Shown in pieces: positions 52,254 to 63,690 of a stretch of DNA of 64,000 nucleotides. The stretch is from Hedera helix. Lineage: Eukaryota > Streptophyta > Magnoliopsida > Apiales > Araliaceae. How positions within the stretch are numbered: position 1 is the first letter of the stretch; every line of letters starts with the position of its first letter. Location: contig OX359266.1 in the NCBI GenBank assembly GCA_947179155.2, positions 48,226,039 to 48,290,038 of the forward strand, in the 5' to 3' direction. Under the pieces are notes generated by a model that saw only the letters and a program-made list of their open reading frames with translations, was not told where the DNA came from and made no database searches. The translations under genes and the position numbers were made by a program.

Positions 52254-53619
52254 TTTTTTTTAATTCTAAAATAAAAAAAAATTACTTTATATTTCTCAAG
52301 CAAATTTATGAATGTCACCATATTCGACATAATTTTTATTAAAAATTTTAAGATTACTTGTTACTTAAAATTTATTAACAATATGATAAAATTAAGTATA
52401 AATGTGAACTTATTTTAGTTAATCAAAAAGACGTCTTCATGAGAGATCATTCAAGATTTTAATTGATTACTTTTCACTGTACCATTTTATTTATTATTTT
52501 AATTCGATAATACTTAAATAATTATGTCACGTCTCTACAAAATACATACGTACTTGTATATTTATGTACGCCACAGTTTTTTCTTTGATATATTAACAAT
52601 TATCGGCAATGTATACATACTTTCGTGTGAAGGGTGTATTAGTAATTATAAATGGAAAAGCTAATTATGAAATTAGTTGTAAACTTTACACCTTTTGGTT
52701 ACAGCTTTTCATCATCGTCAAGTAAAAAATGGTTAAAGTCTAAGCATATAATTTAATTAGTACTTCCAATCACGTAATGACACCTAATCTCTTTCACACA
52801 CACAGGTCTGTCTAAAATTAAATAAGATATTATATAACGGTTGATGAATATGCTTGCCCTGAACTTTAGAAGATGGGGTATTTAAGTGGATGTAGGTGGG
52901 GGGAGCAACGAACGGTAGGTAACATTGCATAACTTAATGATCAATAAGGCAGTTAGGCAGGCCCTAAGCTAGCTTTTACCCATAATTAAAGCTAAAGTAC
53001 TACACAGATGTGACTCTCCCTCCATTAATGGGCCTTCACCAAGTCACCCTTTGGACCGACCTTTGTTGGCTCCGTTAGATTTCACTTGCATGTCCACATT
53101 GTTTGTTGTAGTATTATTAATGGACAAGTCTATATACATAATATTTAAATATAAAATTAAATATTATATTTATTTTTATTATTAAAAAGAGTGAGACATG
53201 TTACGAATTTTTATTTTATATTTTATTTTTTAATGATTAAGATGGATGTTATGCACTTATACTTATTCAATTGTGTTTTCCCTCTCATTTGGTGCCTAAT
53301 TTGATTACAAAAAATAATATAAAATTTTGCTATTTTCACACGTAAATGGGAGATTTTTATAAAAATCTTTTTATTTATCAAATTGAAACTTTTCAAATAA
53401 AAATAAAAATAACTCTTCCTATACTCAACCCAACCAATTTGTATTATTAAAGTTATTATTTTTATTTTAGAATCAATAATTAAACATAAATTATACGGAC
53501 ACAAGGGTTGTTGGAGATGTGGGGACGAGATAAACTCAAGAGTTTAGGCTAGAGTCATAAATTTAGTGTGATTTGTGAATAAATAAGAAAAAGTATGAGC
53601 TGGGAATGAAGTAGCCTCG

Positions 53620-53691
<72 letters not shown>

Positions 53692-53886
53692 AGTTAAAAC
53701 TTGATTGCCAGCTAGCTTGCATGCAATTAAATAACGAGATAGTGAATATTCACGTTAAGACTCACCAACTAAAGGAAAATAATATTCACGTTAAGAATGT
53801 TGTATTATAGATTTATTAAGCATGCTATGCCCTCCATTCCTGAAATATATAAGATTGATGTCTGATTTTTCAAAGTTGATATGATA
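52254..53886. other. Intergenic, AT-rich
   Basis: No gene recognised. A long TA microsatellite of about 30 units lies at about 53622-53689. Short frames are composition-driven. Confidence 0.6.
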
Positions 53887-54143
53887 TACTCCCTTCCTTT
53901 AAATTAAACATACTATTTAATTTTTGAGATCAAACGACTATATTTTAAATTTTAAATAACTGTAAATTTATTTAATTTTAATTGATATAATTATTATAAT
54001 TATATAGTATACAACAAAAACTATTAATCGCAAAAAAAATAATTATTCAAACTTTTATGAGTTATACCAATTTTAAAGTTTAATATATTATTATTTGACC
54101 TTAAAAGTCAAATTGTATTTCTAATTTTAGAATAGATGGAGTA
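53887..54143. mobile_element. Stowaway-type MITE, 257 bp
   Basis: Left end TACTCCCTTCCTTTAAATTA; the right end in reverse complement is TACTCCATCTATTCTAAAAT. TA flanks both. TTGACTTTTAAGGTCAAA is an internal palindrome near the right end. Confidence 0.65.
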
Positions 54144-55044
54144 TTTTTATTATTAAAAATAATAATATTGTTGTCGTTCTAAAATTATAGATATATTTTA
54201 ACAGTTAAAAATTAATTTATAAAAATATCGCTCTTGTCCTAAAAAAAATAACTTAAGTATAAAAAAATTTTGTCTTAAAAAAATGACAATAACTACATAA
54301 AAAGTATGTCATGTAGTGGGTTCATTAGTATAGAAAAAAATGACTCATCATTTTATATAATCTTGCGGAATCACTATAAATAAATGTGAAATTTTTTTTA
54401 CTCTCTTTCCAGGAGTGTACTTTTATTAATTTATGTGAAAAATATAACTAAGACATTCTTTTGAAGATAGAGAAGGTAAAATTTACGATATGAACTCATA
54501 TAAGTTTTGAAAATAACAAATATGACAATTAGTCGTATTTTTTTAGTTAGTTTATATCAATTATAGTTGTTTGTATTATAATTCAAATTTTTTGTATTGA
54601 TTTTGAATTTTAGGATTTTACAAAATTAAAAATATATCCGACTGATCCTTTAAATTGATTTTTAAAAAATCAAAATTAATCATATGGGAAGATGAGAAAG
54701 TAGTATTTTGGGAATTAAAGGTTGAGATGTGAGCATGCATGCAACAAACCACATTTGTAGAATTCAAATGATAATATATCCGACTGATCTCACACATGGG
54801 GATAGCTAGGGGCCGACTTCAAGCTGCATATCAACATTGCGAGAATTCAAATGACAAAATAACCGACTGATCTCACACATGGGGGTAGCTAGGGTCCGAT
54901 TTCAAGCTGCATATTATTTATGTTTTTGGCGTCACCCTACCCTATGTAGTTGGGATACATCAAGTTTCAATCTCCTCCATCAATGCAAAGTATACAGTTC
55001 AGATTAGCAAGAAAATAAAATAAAATACTAGCATTTTGTAGAAA

Positions 55045-55091
<47 letters not shown>

Positions 55092-56150
55092 CCAAACAGG
55101 GTCCTCATTAAGTTGGAAGCTAGCTACTTTATTAAATGAAAAAGTTTGCGGTAGAGAAAAATGGAAAAATATTCGTTAATTTGAGGTCAAGTCGTGAATT
55201 TCTTAATACGAACGCAAAAATATTGGCCGATAACAAAGTCACAACTAAATCAAAAATCAAAAGCAAAGTATATAATATTGGCACGAAAATGTCCGTCTTA
55301 AATTTAATTGCGGTAAGTGATACAAAAAACAAAGTAAAACAAAGAAAGAAAAAAAGGGGAAAATGGTCCCATATATTGTGACAGATAAACTTTAAACAAT
55401 TAAATGGAACTTTAAAAAGCTTATTGTATATGCATGAGTCTTCACAATATGGTCTGCTGGTTATCTCCACAACCAGTCAATCACCGAGTAGGTTTCCAGT
55501 TAACTAGTAAGAGACCCCCTGGCTATCTTACTGAGTGGGCATAAATGTCCTTCACTCATTATGCGTCTCCATTAAGCCTCTTTTATTGATTGTGACAGAC
55601 CACCATGAAGTTCCGGTTCGCAAGGTAATGTTCTGTCCCCTTATATATTTGCAATATGCAAGGTAATGTTTGGTTCTAAACGTTAGAACTGAAAATTAAT
55701 ATTCTTTCCTCCAATTTTCTCTCGGATGATATGAAGAGAAAGGAAACGTGAAAAAGGGAAGCAAAGAAAACGAACAATAAAACAGTGTCCAGTTCCTGAT
55801 TTTGAGTCGAATTGTATCTATAAATAAATTATCAGTTGCTTTTGAAGTCTTGAGAATATGTAGAAGAATAATGGCGCCTAGGAGAGAAGAGGAAACCTTT
55901 TCTAAGTTATAACTAACATATATATGAACGGATGAAGAAACAAATTATGTAGCTCAATTTTGCCATTCCTGTTCAAATGCCCTCTTTTCTGTATGATACG
56001 ACCTTTCAAAAATAATAACAAATTGATTAAAAGAACAAACAAAGAATGATCTCAAGATCTTCTTGATTAAAATCCATAAAAACAAAGCTATACACTTGAA
56101 CTAGCTTATACATTTCAGTCTGTCAGCCGATTAACTAAGACGAAATTTTA
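54144..56150. other. Intergenic, repeat-bearing
   Basis: Contains an 83-bp tandem repeat (54760-54920) and a TA microsatellite at about 55050-55090. An 81-codon frame at 55136-55381 (+) is Lys-rich with no recognised domain and is not called. The right part, up to 56150, may be 3' UTR of the minus-strand fragment gene at 56158-56753. Confidence 0.5.
54760..54920. repeat. 83-bp tandem repeat, 2 copies
   Basis: Units start at 54760 and 54843 with GAATTCAAATGA. Both hold CCGACTGATCTCACACATGG and CTTCAAGCTGCATAT-like segments with a handful of differences. Confidence 0.85.
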
Positions 56151-56157
56151 TCTCCAC

Positions 56158-56753
56158 TTTCTAATTGGAAGTGCATCTCCAGAGAGTTTTTCAACTTCAC
56201 TTGCTTCCATTTTAAGCCCATTCAAAATCTCCGTCTCTTCTTTACTCAGCCCTATGAGGAAGTTTTCTTCATCCTGCCGGAGCTCTTTAAGCCCTTCAAC
56301 CAACATCGCATGTTTGTATATATGCGCGCATATGTTGAAAGGTCAGAGATTGATGACACAGACTAAATGACAATCCTATAACACAATACGGATTAAGCCT
56401 TTACAACAAATCATAGGGCTGCAACTCACAACATTGTCAAGGTTACAGTGGCCTAGTCGCAAATCAAAATTTCATTATACCCAGAAATGATCAGAATCAG
56501 TTGGCACATAATAAAATGATATATGTAAATTTATGCACACGTACTCGAGCATAACATGTCCATAAATGCAAAGAAGAAGGAAGTAGAGATACCAGTCGTC
56601 TTGATACTCACTGTCATGATTGTAGAGAATTCCTGGCTGGGATGGATCTTGCACGAATTTCTGCACTACTGATCGAGTTAAGAATCCACCAACTGGCCGT
56701 GTCCCTATTCGCCATGTCAAATTTCCTACAAGCTTGTTAATTGGCTTCTGCAT
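56158..56753 (-). pseudogene. Unrecognised coding fragments, probable gene relic or small gene
   Basis: Two minus-strand pieces have protein-like composition. 56753 to about 56611 encodes QKPINKLVGNLTWRIGTRPV and on to GILYNHD, where a strong donor (CA/GTGAGTA) follows. About 56313 to 56158 encodes MLVEGLKELRQDEENFLIGL and on to GDALPIRKWR with a TAA-type stop. I do not recognise the family. No acceptor joining them cleanly was found, which with the broken exon upstream (56960-57134) suggests relics. It could also be an expressed small gene whose exons I have misjoined. Confidence 0.4.
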
Positions 56754-56959
56754 ATAACTCGTGCAAATTTCCTACAAGGTTGCATTTGAATCCTTTCTGT
56801 TTGGAACCACAAAAAATCATCTAGTCAAAAGAGGTGCTTCATAAGTTATATACTTCAATCTATTCTTGATTTACTTGCACTTACAGTTGCTATATACTTA
56901 TATTTGGAATTATAAATGACTAATGCTCTTTGCATTCAATACCAAACACTTTCTCTTAC

Positions 56960-57134
56960 CTAGATCCAAAATCTCAAGTCCGACATACGAAACAAGAGGC
57001 TTTGGTACAATAATAGTTGTATGTCCGGCCTAGGCCATCAACAAGGGAAGAGCAGCAATTGAAGGCAACACCAGTTTCCTGGCTTTGCAGTCCCGCACGA
57101 TTGGTTCAGCAACAAGGCCAATATTTATAGGCAT
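56960..57134 (-). pseudogene. Exon fragment of UDP-GlcNAc:dolichyl-phosphate GlcNAc-1-phosphate transferase (GPT/ALG7), with nonsense codon
   Basis: Read on the minus strand the exon gives KLVLPSIAALPLLMA, then a TAG stop, then AGHTTIIVPKPLVSYVGLEI and LDL. It ends in a proper donor (CTAG/GTAAG at 56960/56959). That string matches a conserved membrane and loop segment of GPT/ALG7, the ER enzyme that makes dolichyl-PP-GlcNAc at the start of N-glycosylation. The stop at 57030-57032 replaces the usual Tyr of MAYAGHTT. The N-terminal third of the piece is diverged. No neighbouring GPT exons are present, so it is a non-functional fragment. The unrecognised fragments follow it on the same strand. 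Confidence 0.65.
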
Positions 57135-58600
57135 CTAAAACAGATAAAAGGAAAAAACAATTTTTTTCTTATTATTACAAAATATAAAACTAAACACATA
57201 ATATGATAATCTAAAAAATAAATTATTTGTTAAACACGAGTTTCATATTATTTTAAATTTATCTCAAAGAACTTAACCAACAATAATAATAATAATTTAT
57301 AAAATCTATTTTAATTAACAATTTAATTATTTATTAAAAGTTGTGCCCAAATATCCAAAACGTCAAATACATTCTGTTGAGTTTTTCCTATAACTCTAGG
57401 TTGGCCTGAAAACTGTATGTTTTGTGGGATGAAAGATTAATTTTAATTATTATTTTTAAGTTAAGTCAATTAAGCCTATCATCAAATAAGTAAAATGTAA
57501 TATTTGCCATGAAAAATAACACGTGTCAACCTCCTATAAAGGTTACCCTCTCAATTTTTTAAATTGATGTTTTAGGTAAAAGTATGAAGGATAAAAAATA
57601 TAATTAGTGTTTTGTTTAATCGATCAGATAGGAGATATAATACCAATATTTTCCTTTTAAAATTCGCCAGGAAAATTAAAAAGAAACAAATTTGTATTTA
57701 ATATAGGAATAATATGATAAGCTAAGTCATTACTATTTTTAAAATTTTATAAATGATAAATAAAAAGAAACAAATTTTACTCTTTATAAAGGAAGGTAAA
57801 AAGGAATGGATAAAATATTTAATAAAATTAACTTAGGAGGATAAACTAAGTGATAAATATTTAAAAATTTACAGGTCATAAATATAATATTTTTATTCAT
57901 AAAAGCAATAGTTAGTTATTTATTAAGAACTAAGTTTTTATTTCCTTTCTTACCCTTTACAGTTAGTTATTTATTAAGAAAAAAATAGAGGTGAATCTTG
58001 AAATCTTGAATATAAAATGTATTGACGGTGACATAAAACTAATAAGAAAAAATAGAGTTTTAAATTAATTTTTGAAAAGTCAATATTGATCTTATAATTC
58101 AAAATATATTAAATATTTTTTTTACCTCCCAACACTTGTGTTTGGATACTACTAGTAAATAATAAAATGGGATAACCTCTTTGTTAGTTCCCAAATTATA
58201 TTTTTTCGCGTTTAATTCTCTAACTATTCTCCCGCACATATTTCGTCCTCAAATTATATATTTATTTCATGTTGATCTCTAAATCATAGTATTTTTTTCT
58301 CATTTAGTCCCCAAATTATGGTTTTTGTTCACATTTAGTTCTCAATTTATAATTATTTTTTATATTTATATTTAATATCTTTTAATTACTCTATTTTTAT
58401 AAGATTAGACAAAAATAATAAAATTCAAGATAAAATACGCGAAAAAATAATTAAAAGAGTCAATGTGAAAAATAACTATGCCTAATAAAATCTATCCGTT
58501 AAACTAAATACCCAGTTCGGTCATAAACACTTGCAAGGGTTTAAACAATTAAACATTTTTTAAGTTCGCCACACCCAAAAATTAAAACTTCAAGCAGATA
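57135..58600. other. Intergenic, AT-rich, with a degenerate 30-bp repeat array
   Basis: No gene recognised. See the repeat at 58186-58365. Confidence 0.6.
58186..58365. repeat. Degenerate tandem repeat, about 30-bp unit, six copies
   Basis: The core AGT(C/T)C(C/T)(C/T)AAATTAT recurs with substitutions at 58186, 58214, 58244, 58274, 58306 and 58337. The spacing is 28-32 bp. Units are diverged, so the array is old. Confidence 0.7.
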
Positions 58601-59518
58601 AAAAATTCAGCGCCAATTGGCAACCATCTCTACACTTTCAATGCCTCTTAAGGGGAAGAAGAATTCAAAATCAGCCTCAAAGCTCTCAAACTCTTCAGAG
58701 CAAAGTGTCACATCTCCGTGGAACACCCCATCTGCTTTAACGTCATACCCTGATTCAGAGCCCAGCGACAGCGATATCTTGTCCGTTATCGAAGAAGCTT
58801 CAAGCAAATACCCTTCTTTCATTGGAAAAACTACTTTCGCGGCTCGGATTACTGAAGATGCTTCTGGGGGATTGGAATCTAAAGGATGTAAGATATGGCT
58901 TTCAGAGTCTTCCATGGTTTCTTATTCTTTTGCTCCTGGTTCCAACGTTTCAGTAAGTTCACCCTGTTGCATTTTATTCATTTTTACTGTTGGATTTTTT
59001 TTTATTATCAGAATTATATATTTTTTGAGTTTGTGTTGTTACTTGTTAGAATGTTAGTACAATTTCAAGTAATATGTATGTGCTTTCCCCCCCTTACTAG
59101 CTCGGTTCCATAATTAGAATACATTTTAATTTTTTAATGTCAATTTGAGATATCTTAAAATTCAAATTTGATATGAACCAGTTAAGTCAAAATATGTCTC
59201 TAATTTTGGAACTGTGGGATTATCAGTGTAGGTGATCATATAACCAAACCTGGTTGTAAAAAGTCAAGAGTACGCTTTGAGAAGAAAGAAAAACTACTCC
59301 TTCTGTTCCACAAACAGATTCCATTTTTTCTCCACCCTCTAAAGAATCATCTTTCTATCATAATAGTATAAAAGGACAAAATGTCCTCAAATTTGTCATC
59401 ATAATTTCATCGTCAAAACAAAACTACTAAGCTAACAACTAATGATTTTAGGGATAAAATGGAACAAATTCGCATACTTAATATTTGCGAATTTTACAAA
59501 ATTGACTCTTTTTCTATG

Positions 59519-60175
59519 CAGTGTTCTAAAAATCTCCGTTTGGGTTCGATTAATCTCTACCTAGGCGCTAGGCCCCCCCTGACGCCCCGCCTAGGCACTA
59601 GGCCCCCCTGGCGCAGCGGAAAAAAAATCCCTCAAGAAAATTAAACGGGACTAGGTGGGGCTTATACGGAAAAATTAGGGACGACGCAGTGAGAGTGGAT
59701 GATGAAGTTGAGGGCTGTTCAAGCCTTACTTGGGGGTGGTTGGTAAAGTATTCGAAACAGATAGCGTAGCCTAGGAGAAGTAGTAGAAATATTGGAGTAA
59801 GAGAACTCCCTGAAGAATATTTTTGTGATGATGACACGGAGGAAGAGGGAGATGAGGAGTATGAGTGCGAGTCCGATGAAGACATTTTCTTGGAGGGACA
59901 TGGAGACGAAGAGTTAGAGATATGGAGATGAGAACTATTACTTTGTGTTTGAACTTCGAACTCCGAACAATTACATGTTTGTGTTTGAACTTTGACATTG
60001 ACAATATGGATATGTGCTTGAACTTTAAACAAATGCCTTTATTATATTTATTATATATTGTTTTGCTTTATATTATTGTTTTGTTTGGATAAATATAAGA
60101 TAAAATATTAAAATTGTCTTAAAATAAAAAATCTTGCCTAGGCCCCCCCTAGCCGCCCTCCTAGCGTCACATTGT
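59519..60175 (+). mobile_element. hAT-like transposon remnant in intron 1 of the CIP111-like pseudogene
   Basis: Begins CAGTGTTCTAAAAATC, a hAT-type end, then CTAGGCGCTAGGCCCC-type sequence. GCCTAGGCCCCCCCTAG recurs near the right edge. A matching terminal TTTTTAGAACACTG was not found on the right, so the element is truncated. Between 59773 and 59931 a plus-strand frame reads RNIGVRELPEEYFCDDDTEE and an acidic tail to a TGA, resembling the C-terminal tail of plant hAT-like transposases; an upstream TAG closes it. Confidence 0.5.
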
Positions 60176-60634
60176 TTCTATGTACATTAAATGTATTTTT
60201 CTATATACATTACCCTGACTCATAGATAATGCATTACTCGTTGGCAGGTCTCCCTTGCTTTTTTGAGGAAGAAATTTTCAAGTAACTTTCCTCTCAGATC
60301 TGTTGCAGATGAAAGCGGAAGACACTTTGCGTCTGGCTATGAGGATAAAATGGTTGATGAAGTGGGGATCTACTTTGCTCTGGCAGCAGTTTTCCCTTTT
60401 AGTAAGGTTTGTTTGACATTTTGTGTCTTATCTCACATGTTGGTTCTATTATTTAATATTCCGTTGCACCTAAAACTTAAGGAGTCAAGAAGTACATGCG
60501 GTGTGAAAAAAAATTCTGGAATATATGCAGTTGGCATATTTAAGAACCTTCTTTAAAAACCGATAGTATCAATCTAATGAACATTAAAAAATTAAACTCC
60601 AGGTTAATATTTATTAATATTTTAACTATGCTAG

Positions 60635-60738
60635 TTTTTTTTTTTAGTAATTTGAACACACACACATCCAAGATTCGAAGCCCCGACCTCATGATAATCA
60701 TGAGGCCAGTTATACCACTTGAGCCAAAGACTTTCGGT
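60635..60738 (-). mobile_element. tRNA-derived SINE, short, with 11-bp target duplication
   Basis: On the minus strand it reads TGGCTCAAGTGG (box A-like), then GGGCTTCGAATC (box B-like), then a TG-rich segment and an A-run (T-run 60635-60645 on the plus strand). It is flanked by AACTATGCTAG (60624-60634) and AACTATACTAG (60739-60749), one mismatch apart. Pol III promoter boxes, an A-tail and a target duplication together support a SINE. Confidence 0.8.
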
Positions 60739-61315
60739 AACTATACTAGTTTACTTTTAATTACCATTTATCTGGACTGATTGACACCATCTGCAGATTA
60801 CTATGCCTAACATTGTGGATCTTATTGATTTGTGCTATAGGGTGTAAAAGCTTTGTTATACATTTTTATCTTACTAAGTAGGGGTTGCATTGAACTCAGG
60901 GCTCAAAATTTCAAGGGGTGAGCTATTCAGGCCAATTATAGGATTTATAAGCCATCATAAGGGATTGAAGTTCGGTTAGGGTTCTTAAGGCTTTGAATCC
61001 GAGTACATCATAATATGTTTCCTCAAACTCTAGATCTAGTGGACCATGTGGATGATGCTTTTATGGTAGACCATAAAACAAAAGTTTATTTATATCCACC
61101 ATTGAAAACTCTAGTGGAATCTACACAAAAAACAGGTTTACTATGTCAAGAACTTAGTAGCGAGAAAATCATATTTCCAGTGTTAATATTTCAAAATTGG
61201 GCAGTCTGTCTAAAGAATTTGCAATTCTGAAAGATATAATAATTTCATCATATGTGAAGGGCACTTTGTCAAGGTATGTTTTATAATTTGTTTTTCCTAA
61301 TTTACTATTTCTAGC

Positions 61316-61904
61316 TAAGGGCCTGTTTGTTTACGTCTAAATGAGACTGGATTTGACCGAATAAGTCATTTAGATTGTTTGTTTTACAGTTTTTAAACTC
61401 TGAATGAGTCTGAACGATTCAGCCAGAAAATTGTGGCTGAATCAGTAAAAAGTAGTAATGAATGATATTTTTACTTACATTTTCTCATTAAAAATTAAAA
61501 ATTACTTTCAATATCCATCTTGTTTTATTATTATAAATAAATTTTGTTATTTACAAATTATTTTTGATTTTTCTTTAATAAATTAGTAACCAATTTAATG
61601 AATGTTGTTATAATGTTTTGTTTTGATTTTATGAACCAATAAAATGTCATTAATATTTTTAGTTTTTTATTCTTAAAATTATATTACTAATAATATACTC
61701 CATTAAAGATTGTTCAAAAATAAGTATGATTTTTCTTATACATATTTTGGGTTGAAATGGAAAATATTGTCATTAAGTTACTTCAGACGAATTAGTTAAC
61801 AAACAATTTCTTTCATTTAGTGTTCAGTTTCAATAAGATCTCAGTTTTATTCAGTTCATTCAGTCATTCAGAACTTTTCATTCAGTTTTATCAAACAGCC
61901 CTTA
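61316..61904. mobile_element. MITE-like element, about 590 bp, in an intron of the CIP111-like pseudogene
   Basis: Left end TAAGGGCCTGTTTG; the right end in reverse complement is TAAGGGCTGTTTGA. GGGC(C)TGTTTG ends are common in plant hAT MITEs. No clear target duplication was seen. A 20-bp direct repeat of CCTAAGTTGACTTTGA type lies just past the right end. Confidence 0.6.
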
Positions 61905-62627
61905 AGTTGACTTTGAATCAAACAACCCCTAAGTTGACTTTGATCTTTTCAATTGCGTACTGCATTTTTTGGCAATCTTAATGTGGGTGGTTAGAATCTT
62001 GAATTTGCAATGATTGACAAAATCTCGAATTTGCGATGATGGCGCGCTGCATTTCATTTTCTGGTTTCCTGCTCTATAACTTTGGCTATGAGCTAATTAA
62101 TTTTCTGTTCTAAATTTATAATGTATAGGCATTTAAATGAAATATATCGATGGTATTTTTTTCCTTGTTAAGCAATATAATTTGCTTATTGATGTAACTA
62201 GGGGCAGATCTAGTTGATGGCCAATGTAGGCAATTTTTGGATATTTTATTTATTTATTTTAAATTTATGTGGGGATATTTTTGACATATATATATTTGAG
62301 AGAGAAACACAGTCACACACTACATATTCTTATTTTTCTTTACTTGACATTTACTTTTTCACGCGATATGCTGTCTTACCTGAACTGATATCCTTGAATT
62401 GCCCCTGGTTGTAACCATTTAGTCTGGGCATACGTCCTATAAAGGGAGTGCTTCTTCATGGGCCACCTGGCACAGGAAAGACATCTTTGGCTCAACTATG
62501 TGCTCATGATGCTGGCATCGACCTCTTCCATGTAAATGGACCTGAAATTTTAAGCCAATATTATGGAGAAGGTGAGCGAGCATTGCATGAGGTTTTCGAT
62601 TCAGCAAGCCAAGCAGCACCTGCTGTG

Positions 62628-63690
62628 GTTAGATTTCTTCACATTTCCATTTCCTTTTTGAAACATTACTTCTGAAGTAATATTTGTTCATTCTGAAGTG
62701 ACAATTTTATGTGTATAATGGGAAATCAGCATACTTGTTGGAACATACTAATGTTATTCAAATGCAACCTGTCTCCCAAGGATCTCTCTTAAGAACATTT
62801 TTTCTCACAAATTTAGGAAAGTAAGTAGAGCAGAGTATAAATGAAGTTTCAATTTTATCATATTGGACGACTCGTAAGTACAATAATGAATTTGTTTTAT
62901 TTCTTAAAACTAGTAGACCCCACCTAAAGACACTTTTGAGAGTACACTTGTCTTAATAGCACATTTTATAGTTGACATACGTACTTAAGACATCCTTTGG
63001 CAGTCCAATTTTTTGGCTTTTAAGACATCCTTTGGGGGATGGAGGTTGTAATAGTTTGGGTTAAATTGAATAAAATATTTGACACACAAGGTTTGATGCT
63101 ATGAAACCAGCATACATGACTATTAGACCGTAACATAAAAATGTTTTGTATAGAGGAAGCGCTAAGAGGTATGTCATTTCTAATTTCAAGTTCTTTATGA
63201 TATTCACGTCTCTGGGGTTTGACAGTAAACCTAACTGAGCATGGTTCAAAAGTTTTGAAATGTTTCAACAAAAGAAGTTGGTCCTTAATGTAAGATATTA
63301 AAGTTGAAAGTCTATGGAGTTCAACATGTACTGTCCGTCTGTTCCGATGTACTGTATTTCAGTTTACAAACACATTCAAATATTTAATTTAAAGTAGAGA
63401 GCATGTAGAGAACAATTTTTGATATATAGTGAGGAAAGTTGATGCAGCTATAGGATATGCCGGGGTTTGTTAATATAACAAACGAATGCTAATCATGTTT
63501 ACATCTTAACGATATTTTCTAAAGAAGATTGAGTACCACTCAAATGTTTGATTTAAAGTTGATTGCCTGTCACCAAAAGTTTTAAGGTTATGCTTTGGAC
63601 GAATTTGTTATTTTGTTGTTGCTCTAATCAACCAGCCATATTTGTGGTTCTTTCTTGCCTTGAGAGGTTATGTGACAACTCTGTCTATAG
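62628..63690 (+). other. Intron of the CIP111-like pseudogene
   Basis: Runs from donor GTG/GTTAG to acceptor CTATAG/GTC. AT-rich, with no gene or clear repeat recognised. Confidence 0.6.

Noticed and set aside
55136..55381. 81-codon Lys-rich plus-strand frame
   Set aside because: No conserved motif, low complexity, and overlaps a longer frame on the other strand; no splice or promoter support.
59598..60032. 144-codon Ser-rich minus-strand frame
   Set aside because: Antisense of the acidic tail of the hAT-like remnant; GA-rich sense sequence yields Ser runs in antisense.
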